A stretch of 64,000 nucleotides of DNA from Trematomus loennbergii (lineage: Eukaryota; Chordata; Actinopteri; Perciformes; Nototheniidae): positions 447,001 to 511,000 of the forward strand of contig JAAOOA010000099.1 in assembly GCA_012861695.1 (NCBI GenBank), written 5' to 3'. The notes beneath the pieces were generated by a model. That model had not been told where the DNA came from, did not search any database, and was given only the letters and a program-made list of their open reading frames with translations. The position numbers were made by a program, and so were the translations under genes. This document shows, one piece after another, positions 24,660 to 35,856 of this stretch (its first letter is position 1; the number at the start of each line of letters is the position of its first letter).

Positions 24660-25160
24660 TTATATCCCTTCATCTCATCCCTCCATTCCCTCATCCCTCA
24701 CCCCTTCATCCCTCATCCCTTCATCCCTCATCCCTCCCTTCCCTCATCCCTCCATTCCCTCATCCCTCACCCCTTCATCCCTCATCCCTTCATCCCTCAT
24801 CCCTCCCTTCCCTCATCCCTTCATCCCTCATCCCTCCATTCCCTCATCCCTCACCCCTTCATCCCTCATCCCTCCCTTCCCTCATCCCTTCATCCTCATC
24901 CCTCCATTCCCTCATCCCCTCCACCTCCCTCATCCCTTCATCCCTCATCCCTCATCCCTCCATTCCCTCATCCCTCACCCCTTCATCCCTCATCCCTTCA
25001 TCCCTCATCCCTCCCTTCCCTCATCCCAACATCCCTTCATCCCTCATCCCTTCATCCCTCATCCCTCATCCCTACACCCCTTCATCCCTCATCCCTTCAT
25101 CCCTACACCCCTTCATCCCTCACCCCCTCATCCCTACACCCCTTCATCCCTCATCCCTAG
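24660..25160. repeat. CATCCCT-type satellite, copy B (expanded)
   Basis: Same satellite as at 3400-3680 but nearly twice as long; this is the main length difference between the two copies of the duplication. A higher-order pattern (…tcccttccctcatcc…) recurs several times, suggesting expansion by blocks. Confidence 0.9.
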
Positions 25161-25241
25161 AAAAAATACATAGTCAAAATTATAACAAAACAAACATATT
25201 TGCGTCGGTGCCAGTCGCATACTCAAAATGTCCTTGGAGGA

Positions 25242-28023
25242 TCATTTCCCTTGAGCATAGCTGAGCCTCTCATGTCTGACTTGGAGGGTGGTGTGAGTCC
25301 TGAGCAGCTCACAATACTCAGCGTTGATGTCGCAGTGCCTCCTCTCCAGATTGGTGTACTCCTGCTGGAGGTGGTACAGCGCCTTATTGCTCTCATCCAG
25401 GGAATCTTTCTGCTCCCTGAGCCTGAACTCGGAGTCCCCGATGTCTCCAAAGTTGTAGTTAGTCTCTGCACGTGGTTTTCCCTGAGCATTCTGCAGAGAC
25501 GAGGTCAATTTGTTGTTTTCCTCCAGAGTTGTGATCTGCTTCTTCAAAGCCTCTCGAAGCTCCACGCGGTGCTTCTCACACCTGGTCCTTTCTTTTTCCA
25601 AACCAGAGGAGATCTGATCATTCGTAAGCTGCAGCTCAGAGTTTCTGGTCTTTTCCTGTTTGAGGGCTTCTTCCAGATCGGCCTGTCTCATCTTCCTCTT
25701 TGACTCCTTTGCTTTGAGCTCATTTACAATGCACTGTAGATTAGTGATGGTAAACTGATTGTCAGAAATAATATCATTTGTCCTTGACAGCATCTCTTCA
25801 TGGCCCGCAGAGAGAGAGCGGAGTTCAGATGTTTCTCTGTCATGTTCTCTCTCCAGGACAAGGAACTTAGCCCTGATGTCAGCATTCTCCCTCCTTAATG
25901 TCTGCATGTCGTACGCAGATGCTTCTCTCAGTTGCTGAGCGAGGATTGAATGAGTTCCAGCATGCTTTCCAACCATCTCCTCAAATCGCTTCTTCTCTCT
26001 TCTTAGAGATGACTTTAGGAGTTCCTCGGCTGCCAGGCTCTTCTCCAAAGCCAGGGTCAGCTCTTTCTCTTGGCTCTGGATCTTCTTTGAGGCTCTGGAG
26101 AATCGAGCCTCCTCCTTCTTAATGGCCTCCTCCAGTCTGCTGTTAGCTGCTCTGTCGCCCTGAAGCTTCTTCTCCTCAACGTGCTGTTTATTGAGAGCAG
26201 CCTCCAGTTCACGTTGCAGTCTCTTGTTCTCAGAGGCGAGGTGTTGGTTCCTCTGAGTCACACGGCCCAGTTCTTCTGCTTCCTTCTTCTGCTGAGAGAC
26301 GGCCGCCTCGTAGTCCCTCTGCACTGAGCTGCTTTTGGTTTGCTCCTCTGTGAGGTCTGAGGCACACTTCCTCACTCTCTCCTGTAGGGAGGTAACAATG
26401 CTGACCTTGGATACAATGTCGCTTTGGAGATTCAGGACATTTGAGTGCAGGGATTCAATGTCTTTGTCTTTCATCAGACTTTCGTCCTGCTGCTCAGCGA
26501 GGCGTTCCTTTATCGCTGTCACTGAGGTAGTATGCAACACCATCAGCTCTGAGATGTCTCTCTGGTGCTGGCTGGAGGATGCATGCTGAGCTCTCTGGAG
26601 CTTCTCAATCACCTTCTTGTCTTCTTCAAGCTCAGAAGTCATTAAAGTGATTCTGTGTTTCAGCTTTGCTCTGCCACGCTGCTGCTCTTTTTGTGACTGT
26701 TTCAGATCAGCGTTGATTTGCTTTATTATATCACAAAGGGAATTATGTTCAGATTGCTCATACTTCAGAGCCTTTGAAAGAGCGTCGTTTTCTGCTTTGT
26801 GCCGAGCTGTAGATGTTTTCTCCTTCATCAAGGCCTCTTCCAGAGCAGCTTTGGCTTTTCTCTCCTCGTCCAGGGCTTCCTGAAGACCATATGATTTGTC
26901 AGATCTCTCAGATCTCCGATTTCTCTCAGATGATTTATTAGATCTCCGATTTCTTTCAGATGATTTCTCAGATCTCCGATTTCTCAGGTGATTTCTCAGA
27001 TCTCCGATTTCTCACAGGTGATTTCTCAGATCTCCGATTTCTCACAGGTGATTTCTCAGATCTCCGATTTCTCACAGGTGATTTGTCAGATCTCCGATTT
27101 CTCACAGGTGATTTCTCAGATCTCCGATTTCTCTCAGGTGATTTCTCAGATCTCCGATTTCTCTCAGATGATTTCTCAGATCTCCGATTTCTCACAGGTG
27201 ATTTGTCAGATCTCCGATTTCTCACAGGTGATTTCTCAGATCTCCGATTTCTCAGTGATTTGTCAGATCTCCGATTTCTCGCAGATGATTTGTCAGATCT
27301 CGCATTTCTCACAGGTGATTTGTCTGTCTGTGAAAACATAAAACAATTATTATTGTGTTGTCTATGTGCAGTTTTCTTTATTACGAAAACAGAAGTTAAC
27401 TCTGCATCACTGGGTGTGAAAAAGTAAGCTGGGATCAAATGCATTAAAGATGATTTACTATTTTGATATTTATTTTTTGGAAAAACTTTAGTAAAGAAAC
27501 TTAAGTGTTGAGTATTAGCTTTTTTACAGTTTTGATGCGTGTGATTCTAAACATGTGTGCCACTGAATGTATTTCTTACCTCATCAGAGGAAGTGTAGCT
27601 GTACTTTTCTCTGTTTCTTGAGATGGAGGTCTGCTCCTTAATATCTTCCTCCACCTCCTCAGCAAACTCCAAAATCTCTTCGATTTCAGACTCGATCTCT
27701 TCTGCCAATTCCCAAATCTTTGGAAATGCAGACTCTGTCTTATCGAGGTCAGACATTTCTTTGATTTCGGACTTTTCCTCATCATGAAGGTCCAATGAAC
27801 TTTCGAAGTCTTCATCCGTCGAGTATACATACTCTTGATCCTCCTCCTCCACCTTGTTTGCAAACTCCTGCACCTCCTCCATGGTTTCCTGCAACTCCTC
27901 CATGATTTCCTCCTCAATTTCCTCCTCAATCTCCTCTTCAACAGAACTGTCCTCAGAGGGACAAGTCGTTGTACGTGGAGATTCGTTGTACGTCATGGTG
28001 AACACTGATCTTCTTCTGTCCAT
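25242..28023 (-). CDS. Uncharacterised acidic / basic-repeat / coiled-coil protein, copy B
   Basis: Not recognised as a named gene. Exon 1 (28023-27580, 148 codons) starts at the first in-frame ATG (MDRRRS) and is strongly acidic, with EEEIEEEIEEEI-type runs. The intron (27579-27328) has donor GTAAGA and acceptor TTTTCACAG, and both sides are phase 0. Exon 2 opens with about 14 copies of a 10-residue Arg/Ser/Lys/Glu repeat (consensus RNRRSEKSPV), then about 540 residues of Glu/Lys/Gln-rich heptad-like coiled coil with no globular domain, ending at a stop at 25242. The layout suggests a structural or scaffold protein, which is inference. One repeat unit near 26985 is 28 rather than 30 bases and shifts the frame between the repeats and the coiled coil, so the gene as printed is interrupted once. 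The coiled-coil frame itself is fully open for 529 codons from a TTG at 26831 and is also open upstream into the repeats. Confidence 0.65.
26895..27327 (-). repeat. 30-bp coding minisatellite, copy B
   Basis: Counterpart of the array at 5411-5845, with a different order of unit variants (ctcacaggt, ctctcaggt, ctcagatg). The unit near 26985 lacks two bases relative to its neighbours. The unit near 27250 lacks three, which keeps the frame. Confidence 0.9.
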
Positions 28024-28133
28024 CTTATTATCGTGAAGAAATAGCTGCTTCTTACTGATACTGTGAACTCGATGTGGCGGGGATAAAACCTGGCTTGTTA
28101 TCGTCCTGCACAAACTGCAAATAAGTTGTGTAG

Positions 28134-28141
28134 CTATTTAA
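28134..28141 (-). promoter_or_regulatory. TATA-like box upstream of coiled-coil gene, copy B
   Basis: Identical TTAAATAG word at the same distance from the exon 1 ATG at 28023 as in copy A. The leader between box and ATG is conserved between copies. Confidence 0.3.
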
Positions 28142-28244
28142 CCAGAGAGCATGCTCTCTTGCAGCCGCTGTGGTATGACATCATCAGGTTCAGTATGACT
28201 TCAGAGCCCAACATTCCGGAATGTGCTTTGGTCTGCCGACACAT

Positions 28245-28338
28245 TCCACATTCCATTTCAAAGTATTCTACATTCCATTTCAAAGTATTCTACATTCCAT
28301 TTCAAAGTATTCTACATTCCATTTCAAAGTATTCTTCC
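28245..28338. repeat. 22-bp tandem repeat, copy B
   Basis: Same 22-bp unit, four copies, as at 6762-6855. The flank after the array differs: copy B has an extra ttggaatgtagac-type stretch missing from copy A. Confidence 0.85.
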
Positions 28339-28702
28339 TTTCCTCTCCTTGGAATGTAGACATTCTAAAAGTATGGAGTAAAGTATCTTTTAAGTCATCT
28401 GATAAGCAAAGTCCTCAAATAGCACTTTCACACCGGAGTGCTTTTCTCAAGAACTAGGCCGATAGGAGAGATTTGGTTTCACACCAAAAAGGATCTGGAA
28501 CTAGTCCCTAGTTCGCACGAATATTTTCACCCCCAGATAGTCCCTGCTAGAGAGGTAGTACTTTCCTGGGGAGGAAATGGTTCGTGGGTGTGTCGGCCAC
28601 ACTAACAATTTCTGATTGGCTGGGCGAATTGCAAAACACGCTTAAAATAAACAGACTTCCCTGTAGCCCTGAAAGGCCAATTATTTGCTGATTTTTCAAC
28701 CA

Positions 28703-29046
28703 TTAAAGGTGGGGTAGGTAATTTTGGAGAAACCAGCTTGAGTGCTCTAGAATTTGAAAATACGAAACCGGAAAAAATCTGACACTTCCTTACAGAGCCC
28801 CTCCTCCAACACACACAAACGCGCACATGCCCAATGAGGGCACGAGATAAGTTTGTGCACAGATGGAAGGCTGACAGGCAGGTAGGCCATCCAGTTATTT
28901 TAGCCGGGCCGGCTCAGATGATTGGTCGTGCTTTTTACAGTGTATTTATTGTCAAAGCATTTAATATATTCATTGCTATCGGGATGTTAAGAGCATTCCA
29001 TGGAATATAACAAAAAGTGTTTCTGAAATTAATTACATACCCCACC
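28703..29046. mobile_element. [18 protein letters not shown], copy B
   Basis: Counterpart of 7207-7550 with only point differences, so it was already in place before the segmental duplication. Confidence 0.75.
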
Positions 29047-29260
29047 AGGATATATTAATAGAATTTTAACAAAAAATAGTTTATTGATAATAGATTTATT
29101 AGATAAATGAAATGTTCATGCAACAGCAGTGGAGGCCTATATGACAGTCCACTACGAAAGATTTCCAGACCTCACTTAAATGTAATTTCTTTTAGAAATA
29201 ATACCTTCTCAGTTTGTTTATTTATTTAATATGGTTTACATTGCTGGTTTCTCCTTCTCT

Positions 29261-31640
29261 GAAGAACCAGCACCTTACCGTGGTAGAGAGGTTTGTGTGC
29301 CCTGATGAACCTGGGGGCTGTGTTGTCTGGAACCTTGTGTTCCTGGTAGGGTCTCCCATGGCAAATTGGTCTCAGGCAAGGGGCCAGACGAAGATTGGTT
29401 CAAAAGACCTCATGAAAGACGACACAGGAAGTGAGGATACCCGGCCCGGAGGAAGCCCGGGGTCCCCTTCTGGAGCCAGGCCCAGAAGGAGGACTCGTCG
29501 GCGAGCGTCTGGTGGCTGGGCTTGCCACGGAGCCCGGCCGGGCACAGCCCGAAAAGGCAACGTGGGCAACACCTCCGCTTCTCCGTCCCGCGGGCCCACC
29601 ACCTACGGGAAACAGCGATGGGGTCGGGTGCGCTGCCAGAAGGGTGGCAGTGAAAGCAGAGGGTCTCTACGGACCAGACCCGGGCGGCAGAAGCTGGCTT
29701 TGGGGACGTGGAACGTCACCTCTCTGGGGGGGAAGGAGCCGGAGCTTGTGCGGGAGGTGGAGCGTTACCAGTTGGATCTGGTTGGGCTCACCTCTACGCA
29801 CAGCGTCGGCTCTGGAACCTAACTTCTGGATAGGGGTTGGACTCTATTCTTCTCCGCTCAAGGTGTGAGGCGCCGGGCGGGTGTGGGGATACTCACAAGC
29901 CCCGGTTGGGTGCTTCGTTGTTGGAGTTTACCCCAGTGGACGAGAGGGTCGCCTCCCTAAGCCTGCGGGTTATGGGGGGGAAAACTCTGACTGTTGTGTG
30001 TGCTTATGCACCAAACAGCAGTTCAGAGTATACGGCCTTCTTGGAGACCCTGGAAAGAGTCCTGTATGGGGCTCCTGAAGGGGACTCTTTAATCTTGCTG
30101 GGAGACTTCAACGCACATGTGGGCAATGATGGAGACACTTGGAGGGGCGTGATTGGGAGGAACGGTCCCCCTGATCTGAACCGGAGTGGTGGTTTGTTAC
30201 TGGACTTCTGTGCTAGTCATGGATTGGCCATAACAAACACCATGTTCGAACATAAGGATGCTCATAAGTGTACGTGGTACGAGAACACCCTAGGCAGACG
30301 GTCCATGATCGATTTCGTTATCGTATCATCGGACCTGAGGCCATATGTTTTGGACACTCGGGTAAAGAGAGGGGCGGAGTTGTCAACTGATCACCATCTG
30401 GTGGTGAGTTGGGTCGAGTGGCGGGGGAAGCCTCTGGACAGACCTGGTAAGCACAAACGTGTAATTTGGGTGAACTGGGAATGTCGGGAGGAGGCCCAAG
30501 TTCAGGAGGCCTTCAACTCACACCTCCGGCGGAGCTTTTCGGGCATTCCTGTGGAGGTTGGGGACATTGAACCAGAGTGGGTGGTGTTCAAAGCCTCTAT
30601 TGCCGAAGCCGCGGCAGGGAGCTGTGGTCTCAAGGTCTTAGGTGCCTCAAGGGGCTGTAACCCTCGAACACCTGTGGTCAGGGAAGCCGTCCGACTGAAG
30701 AAGGAGGCCTTCAGAGATTTGTTATCCCGGGGGACTCCCGAGGCAGTTGCAAGGTACCGACAGGCCCGAAGGGCAGCAGCGTCAGCCGTGGCCCGAGGCA
30801 AAGCAGCGGGTGTGGGAGAAGTTCGGAGAAGACATGGAAAAGGACTTTCGGGCGGCACCAAAGTTGTTCTGGAAAACTGTCCGACACCTCAGGAGGGGGA
30901 AGCAGGGAACCATCCAAGCTGTGTACAGTAAGGATGGGACGTTGTTCACCTCAACTGATGGAGTGTTAGGGCGTTGGAAGGAAGACTTTGAGGAACTCCT
31001 GAACCCGACAACTCCGCCCTCTATGTTAGAGGCAGAGCTGGAGTATGAAGGGGGATCAACACCAATCTCCCGGGGGGAGGTCACTGAGGTCGTCAATCAA
31101 CTCCGCAGTGGCAAAGCCCCGGGGGTGGATGAGATCCGCCCCGGGAAATGCTGAAGGCTTTGGGTGTTGAGGACTGTCATGGTTGACACGTCTCATCAAC
31201 GTTGCGTGGAAGTCGGAAACAGTACCAAAGGAGTGGCAGACCGGGGTGGTGGTTCCCCTTTTCAAAAAGGGGGATCAGAGGGTGTGCGCCAATTACAGAG
31301 TCATTACACAACTCAGCCTCCCCGGGAAAGTTTACTCTAAGGTACTGGAAAGGAGGGTCAGGCCGATTGTCGAACCTCAGATTGAGGAGGAACAATGCGG
31401 ATTCCGTCCTGGTCGTGGAACGACGGATCAGCTTTTTACTCTCGCAAGGATCCTGGAGGGGGCCTGGGAGTATGCTTATCCGGTCTACATGTGTTTGTAG
31501 ACTTGGAGAAGGCGTATGACCGAGTTCCCAGGGAGTTACTGTGGGAGGTGCTGCAGGAGTATGGGGTGAGGGGGTCTCTACTCTGGGCCATCCAATCTCT
31601 GTACTCCCAAAGCGAGAGCTGTGTCCGGGTCCTCGGCAGT
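29261..31640 (+). mobile_element. Rex3-type LINE, copy B, frame-broken and lacking its 3' part
   Basis: Counterpart of 7756-10147. The endonuclease frame (29837-30931) is open for 364 codons. It lacks 12 bases relative to copy A near 30668, removing four residues. The breaks near 29820 and 31150 and the loss of the region after FVDLEKAYDRVP are shared with copy A, so the element was already dead when the segment was duplicated. Confidence 0.85.
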
Positions 31641-32646
31641 ATGCATCAAGAATGCATCAATCTGGTGCACTTTGAGCACAACATGAATTGATGGAAACAG
31701 CTCTCAACACTCAGATGAAAGGGAGCTGTATACTTTTCAATAATCCAAACATCTTTAGAATATGATCACAACCAATAACAAATCATTTAAACTGGTTTAT
31801 TCTTATCTTATGTTACCTAGTTAGCATTCTTTCTTTTTATTTATGCTTATTTTACTAATCACTCCCCTTTCAAACTGTTTTTTTTACTGTCCTATAGTAC
31901 ACATTGGAATGATTTCTGACTTTATCTATATTAAATAGATAAAGGTATGCTCTCCCTAGCTCTCTCTCTCCCTCCCTCCCTAGCTCTCTCGCTCGCTCTC
32001 TCTCTCTGTCTCGCTCGCTCACAGAGGCTGTGAGCTCCTCCGTGGCGATCGACGGCTTGCGTTAAAAAAAAAAAAAACATATTTTTAAAGTGGGGGGGGG
32101 GGCACAAACGGGATTTCGAAAAGAGCGGGGGACATTTCCCCCCTCTCCCAGGTGGAAATTACGCCATGCGTGTGTGTGCGTCAAGTGCAATAAAGATATG
32201 CAAGTTGCAACACACAGAGTAAAACTCTGCCCCATGTGCTGTATAGGCTGCATGATAGGCTGTTCAATGGGGCTGATGTGTTGTGTAGATTCTGCCAGAA
32301 GGGAAATCAGCGGGGAGGTGCCTGTAAGGGTCTCACTAGCACTGAGCTAGCTATCCATCCAGTTAAACCGTTTGAAAGAAACAGCACAGTTGTCAGTTTT
32401 ACTGAAGTCTCTTTACTTGGTGAAACTGTAAAGACAATACAGACATAACAGTTTATTATTGACTGCCCGACTGACGAGCTAAATAGACAGAATACTTCAC
32501 ACAATGAGCTACGGTGCACAAACTGAGAAGCTAATCAGCCTAGCCGCTAGTAGCTTAGCCGCAAAGAATACTCACTGCATTCCTACAAACATAAACATTT
32601 TACATACAACATATTCCCATGAAGCCACAGTCTGTCGGACAATAAC
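31641..32646. other. Non-coding, copy B: CT-rich run and short homopolymers
   Basis: Counterpart of 10148-11166. No gene seen; the homopolymer lengths differ between the copies. Confidence 0.6.
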
Positions 32647-33279
32647 ACTCACAGACGATGCGTGAACCAGCGGGAAATACGAAGCACAGCCCATGGAGAG
32701 CAGACGTCCGTTCATGAAACAACCCAAGCTACACGTGGAGCACACCCGGGAACGAACAAGTTCGGTCTCCTAGCAACAAGAATCGAATAAACCACTAGAA
32801 AGCAGCAGTGTCAAACAACCACCACAAGGTGGTGCCAAAACACAGCCAAGAAAACACATATACGACAGATATACACCAAAAACACACATCAAGGACAGAA
32901 CAGTGCCACATTGCTTTTCTTCCAGACTGCAACGCTGGTCCCGCAAATCAAGCAAGAACGTGATTGGTAGATATTAATTTTGGGGGTGGGGGCAGGAGGG
33001 GTGTTAGATAGATATAGAGTTGTAGTAAGTAGATAGAGTTCGCTATGATTTAGGTTTCGTTTATGCATAGGGTAGATTCTTTTAATTACATTTCCTTTTT
33101 TGTTTTGTGTATTTTATACATTTTGGATTTGCTTGGCGAGCTATTTTTAGAACATGCCCCCGCGGGCGACTCACGTTGCCTCTGCGGGTGACCAAGTGCC
33201 CGCGGGCACCGTGTTGGCTACCCCTGGTCTAAACTGTCCCTGAGGGTTATACTGTGCACACACAGAACATGCTAAACTA
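32647..33279. other. Non-coding; hAT-type end near 33130-33230
   Basis: No gene seen. The stretch ending gttggctacccctg at 33230, with the mirrored cgcgggcga / gcccgcgggcacc words before it, looks like the terminal part of a hAT-family element. Its other end was not found. The first 300 bases, directly after duplication copy B, match nothing else in the window. Confidence 0.4.
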
Positions 33280-33650
33280 TTATTTTTTAGAGTAGTTTGT
33301 AAAGCCATAGACTGTGAATATCTTCTGTATTATGTCCACCATTCCCACTGTTGAGCTGCGGTCCAACCCATGGCTCCATATAGCTGCATATCGAAATAAG
33401 CTTTTTGGTAATACAAATGTGCCTTCTGTACTTTCCCACAACCCCTCTTTATTCTGTGTACACAATTTCTTCTTCCAGTATATCTTCTCTTTTTCAGGTG
33501 CATTTGCTTGCATGTCTTTTAGTATGTCATGATCAATGTGTTGCATATTTTCAGAAATATATTGATCATTGTCATGTCACTGTCTTTGTGCTGCTTTCTT
33601 AGCCTCCTCATCTGCCTTGCGGTTCCCTTCCTATATGCAAAATTCCAGGG
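33280..33650 (-). mobile_element. Endogenous retrovirus pol fragment (RNase H end / integrase start)
   Basis: On the minus strand the sequence shows an RNase H C-terminal motif (NRKADEEAKKAA) and then an integrase N-terminal region with the spaced His of its zinc finger (WSHGLDRSSTVGMVDII). A stop lies between the two parts. No LTR, gag or env nearby. This is an old fragment that cannot encode a working protein; it lies head-on against the I-type LINE that starts near 33655. Confidence 0.6.
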
Positions 33651-33654
33651 ACGT

Positions 33655-35420
33655 GGGTTTGGCTGGACGAGTAAGGAGAGAACGAGGGCATATGGAGTGG
33701 AGAATATCACGTTTGCCAAAGCAACCCCATTTAGCCGTGTTCCCCCATGGCTTTTCCCAGAAGCTAAACTAGATATGAGTATTGTAGAAAGGAAAAAAGA
33801 GTGGCAAATATATGAAGTGGGAATTAAAACAAGTATGTACCTGAATGAAAAGTACTACAATTACCTACAAATGTACACAGATGGTTCTAAGAACAAGGAA
33901 GAGTGTGTTGGAGTTGGTATATACATCCCAGACTTTAAAATATCTATTTCAAAAGAGCGTCTGATCAATTATCAGTGTACACAGCAGAAATGCTTGCTGT
34001 AATAATAGGATTACAGTGGGTTGAAGAGGTCAGACCAGATAGGGTGGTGATGTGCACAGATTCATTATCCATATTACAAAGCATACAGTCAACAACAACT
34101 GCCAGAGAAGACATTCTCATAGAACTGAATCACAGCCTGTTAAGACTTCACAGAGGCGGCATAGATCTGCAGTTCTGCTGGGTGCCTGCTCATGAGGGGG
34201 TGAAAGGGAACGAGTGTGCTCATGAGGGGGTGAAAGGGAACGAGTGTGCTGATAAATGAGCAAAAAGTGCACTACAAAAGGAAATCACATTACCAGTTCA
34301 ACTTGGAGAAGGAGAAGGAAAAGCAGTCATTAAGAAGAAAGGGATGGAGATCTGGCAGAAAAGGTGGGAGAAAGACCAGAAAGGCAAAGAGTATCACAAA
34401 GTACAAAAGACAATCACAATTAATATTTATAAAGAAAGAAACAGAATGGAGGAAATCTACTCACACACACAAAGCCGTGGCAGCACATCACTCCCACCCT
34501 CATCCACCTACACTGGTTGCCGGTCAAGTTCCGTATATCCTACAAAGTCCTCCTCCTTACCTACAAGTCCCTCCATGCCCTTGCCCCCCAGTACCTATCG
34601 GACATCCTTCACCCACATGCCCCACCCCGGAACCTGCGGTCCTCAGACTCTGGCCTGCTTACCACCCCCCGCACCAAACTGCGAACCTTCGGGGACAGAG
34701 CCTACAGTGTGGCAGCCCCCCCCTCTGGAACGCTCTCCCTGCGGAGATTCGCGACATCCCCACACTCGACGCCTTCAAAAGGGCCCTCAAGTCCCACCTG
34801 TTTGCCAAGGCTTTCGGCCCCTAATCGATCTGTTGTTTTGTCTGTCTGACTTTTGTTTTGTTATGTTTGTTCTTGCCCTATTACTGTACAGCGACCTTGG
34901 GTCCCTTGAAAGGCGCTATATAAATGCAAGCTATTATTATTATTATTAAATCACGATAGCTAGACTCAGAATAAATCACATGGCTTTGAATGGTACTCTG
35001 TATGTCATGGGGAAAAGTGACAGTGACAAGTGTGGGAACTGTGGAGTAAAAGAAGATGTGGAACATATTTTATTACATTGTGACATCTATAAAGCGGAAA
35101 GAGAAAACTAAAGGCTAAAGTTTTAGAGGGAGAGGGGTTGGTGTTCTGGGAACAGAAGGAGAGGGAGTGAGAGCTACCAGAAAGGCACTGTTTACCTTCT
35201 TGAGTGAAACTGGGGTAGGACAAAGAATTTAACATTAGGTCAGGAAAGAATATAGATTTTAGTTTTATTTATTTCATGTTTTTTGTTGATTTATTTGTAT
35301 TAGATCACAGGTTAAAGAGTTGGTATGATATGATGATTCATACTCATGTACAGTAGGTGGCGGTATGCACCTTTTAAGTTGTTTGCAATCCGCCAAAACG
35401 AAGAGAAGAAGAAGAAAGCC
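33655..35420 (+). mobile_element. I-type LINE (Nimb-like), RNase H to 3' tail, interrupted by L2
   Basis: The C-terminal part of an ORF2 with an RNase H domain: YTDGSKNKE near 33880, AEMLAVIIGLQW near 33980, CTDSLSILQSI near 34055, WVPAHEGVKGNE near 34180. A cysteine-rich tail follows (CGNCGVKEDVEHILLHCD near 35040). The 3' end has the teleost signature gtaggtggcggtatgcacc and closes in a gaagaagaag tail near 35400-35420. A 30-bp tandem duplication at 34190-34250 repeats the end of the RNase H domain. A frameshift lies near 33980. An L2 end is nested at 34485-34947. Confidence 0.75.
34485..34947 (+). mobile_element. L2-type LINE 3' end nested in the I-type LINE
   Basis: Frames give LPVKFRISYKVLLLTYKSLH, then PPRNLRSSDSGLLTTPRTKL, and WNALPAEIRDIPTLDAFKRA ending in a stop near 34825. 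The 3' UTR reads gcgaccttgggtccc and aaaggcgctatataaatgc, with a (tta)n tail, the standard L2 terminus. It interrupts the I-type LINE between its RNase H and its cysteine-rich tail. Confidence 0.85.
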
Positions 35421-35652
35421 CCAAAGCGAGAGCACGAGAGCAGGCAGGAGGGGGGTTTCCAGCTTGAGCCCCCACTTCCCGAAGCAGCCGTTGTTTTGCT
35501 TTCGGTCTGAATACAGAAACTGAGAAAAACGACGGCCATTCTTTCCCTTTTTCTACTTTAAACCACCGATAAGTGAAGTTGTATAATTGGAGTTGCGCGT
35601 GTTGTTGTGACAGCAGGACTGCGAGGCTGCAGGCCGTCCAGACTGAACAGGT
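35421..35652 (+). other. Possible non-coding first exon of the IRF-like gene
   Basis: A GC-richer, unique stretch ending gactgaacag|gtaacatc, a good splice donor. IRF1-type genes have a non-coding first exon before the exon with the ATG, and the next good plus-strand exon is the IRF exon at 38220. There is no direct evidence of transcription. Confidence 0.25.
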
Positions 35653-35856
35653 AACATCTTATTTCCGCATGTTAACGCTACTGACTTCCCGCAGGACGAC
35701 ATGACGGCTGCTGGCCCGCTGTGTGAAAGTGGTACTGTAGTTTTTCTCTGCCGTTTGTTGACGAGGTATGGGATTTATTTTCACTTTTGACTCGCATGTT
35801 TTGGGAGCACGCTGGCAGATAGCAGACCAACAGAGCACAGTTAAATCTTGATTTAA

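Larger units (their letters stand above)
21100..32646 (+). repeat. Segmental duplication, copy B
   Basis: This is the second copy of the segment at 1-11166. The left limit given here is only where the window's first base aligns; the true left edge may lie further left, because the matching sequence for copy A is outside the window. The right limit is the shared string gacaataac near 32646. After it copy B continues into sequence with no counterpart in copy A, where the Gypsy element starts. The Rex3 and the MITEs are in both copies, so they were inserted before the duplication; the Gypsy is only in A. Confidence 0.95.

Noticed and set aside
24553..25173. 206-codon Pro/His/Ser open frame
   Set aside because: It is the translation of the CATCCCT satellite and is much shorter in copy A; no start context or splice signal.
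26960..27427. Plus-strand open frames over the 30-bp repeat
   Set aside because: They are the antisense shadow of the coding minisatellite of the minus-strand gene.
27576..27941. Arg/Lys-rich minus-strand frame overlapping the acidic exon
   Set aside because: It is the out-of-frame shadow of the Glu-rich exon; the acidic frame has the matching splice phase.
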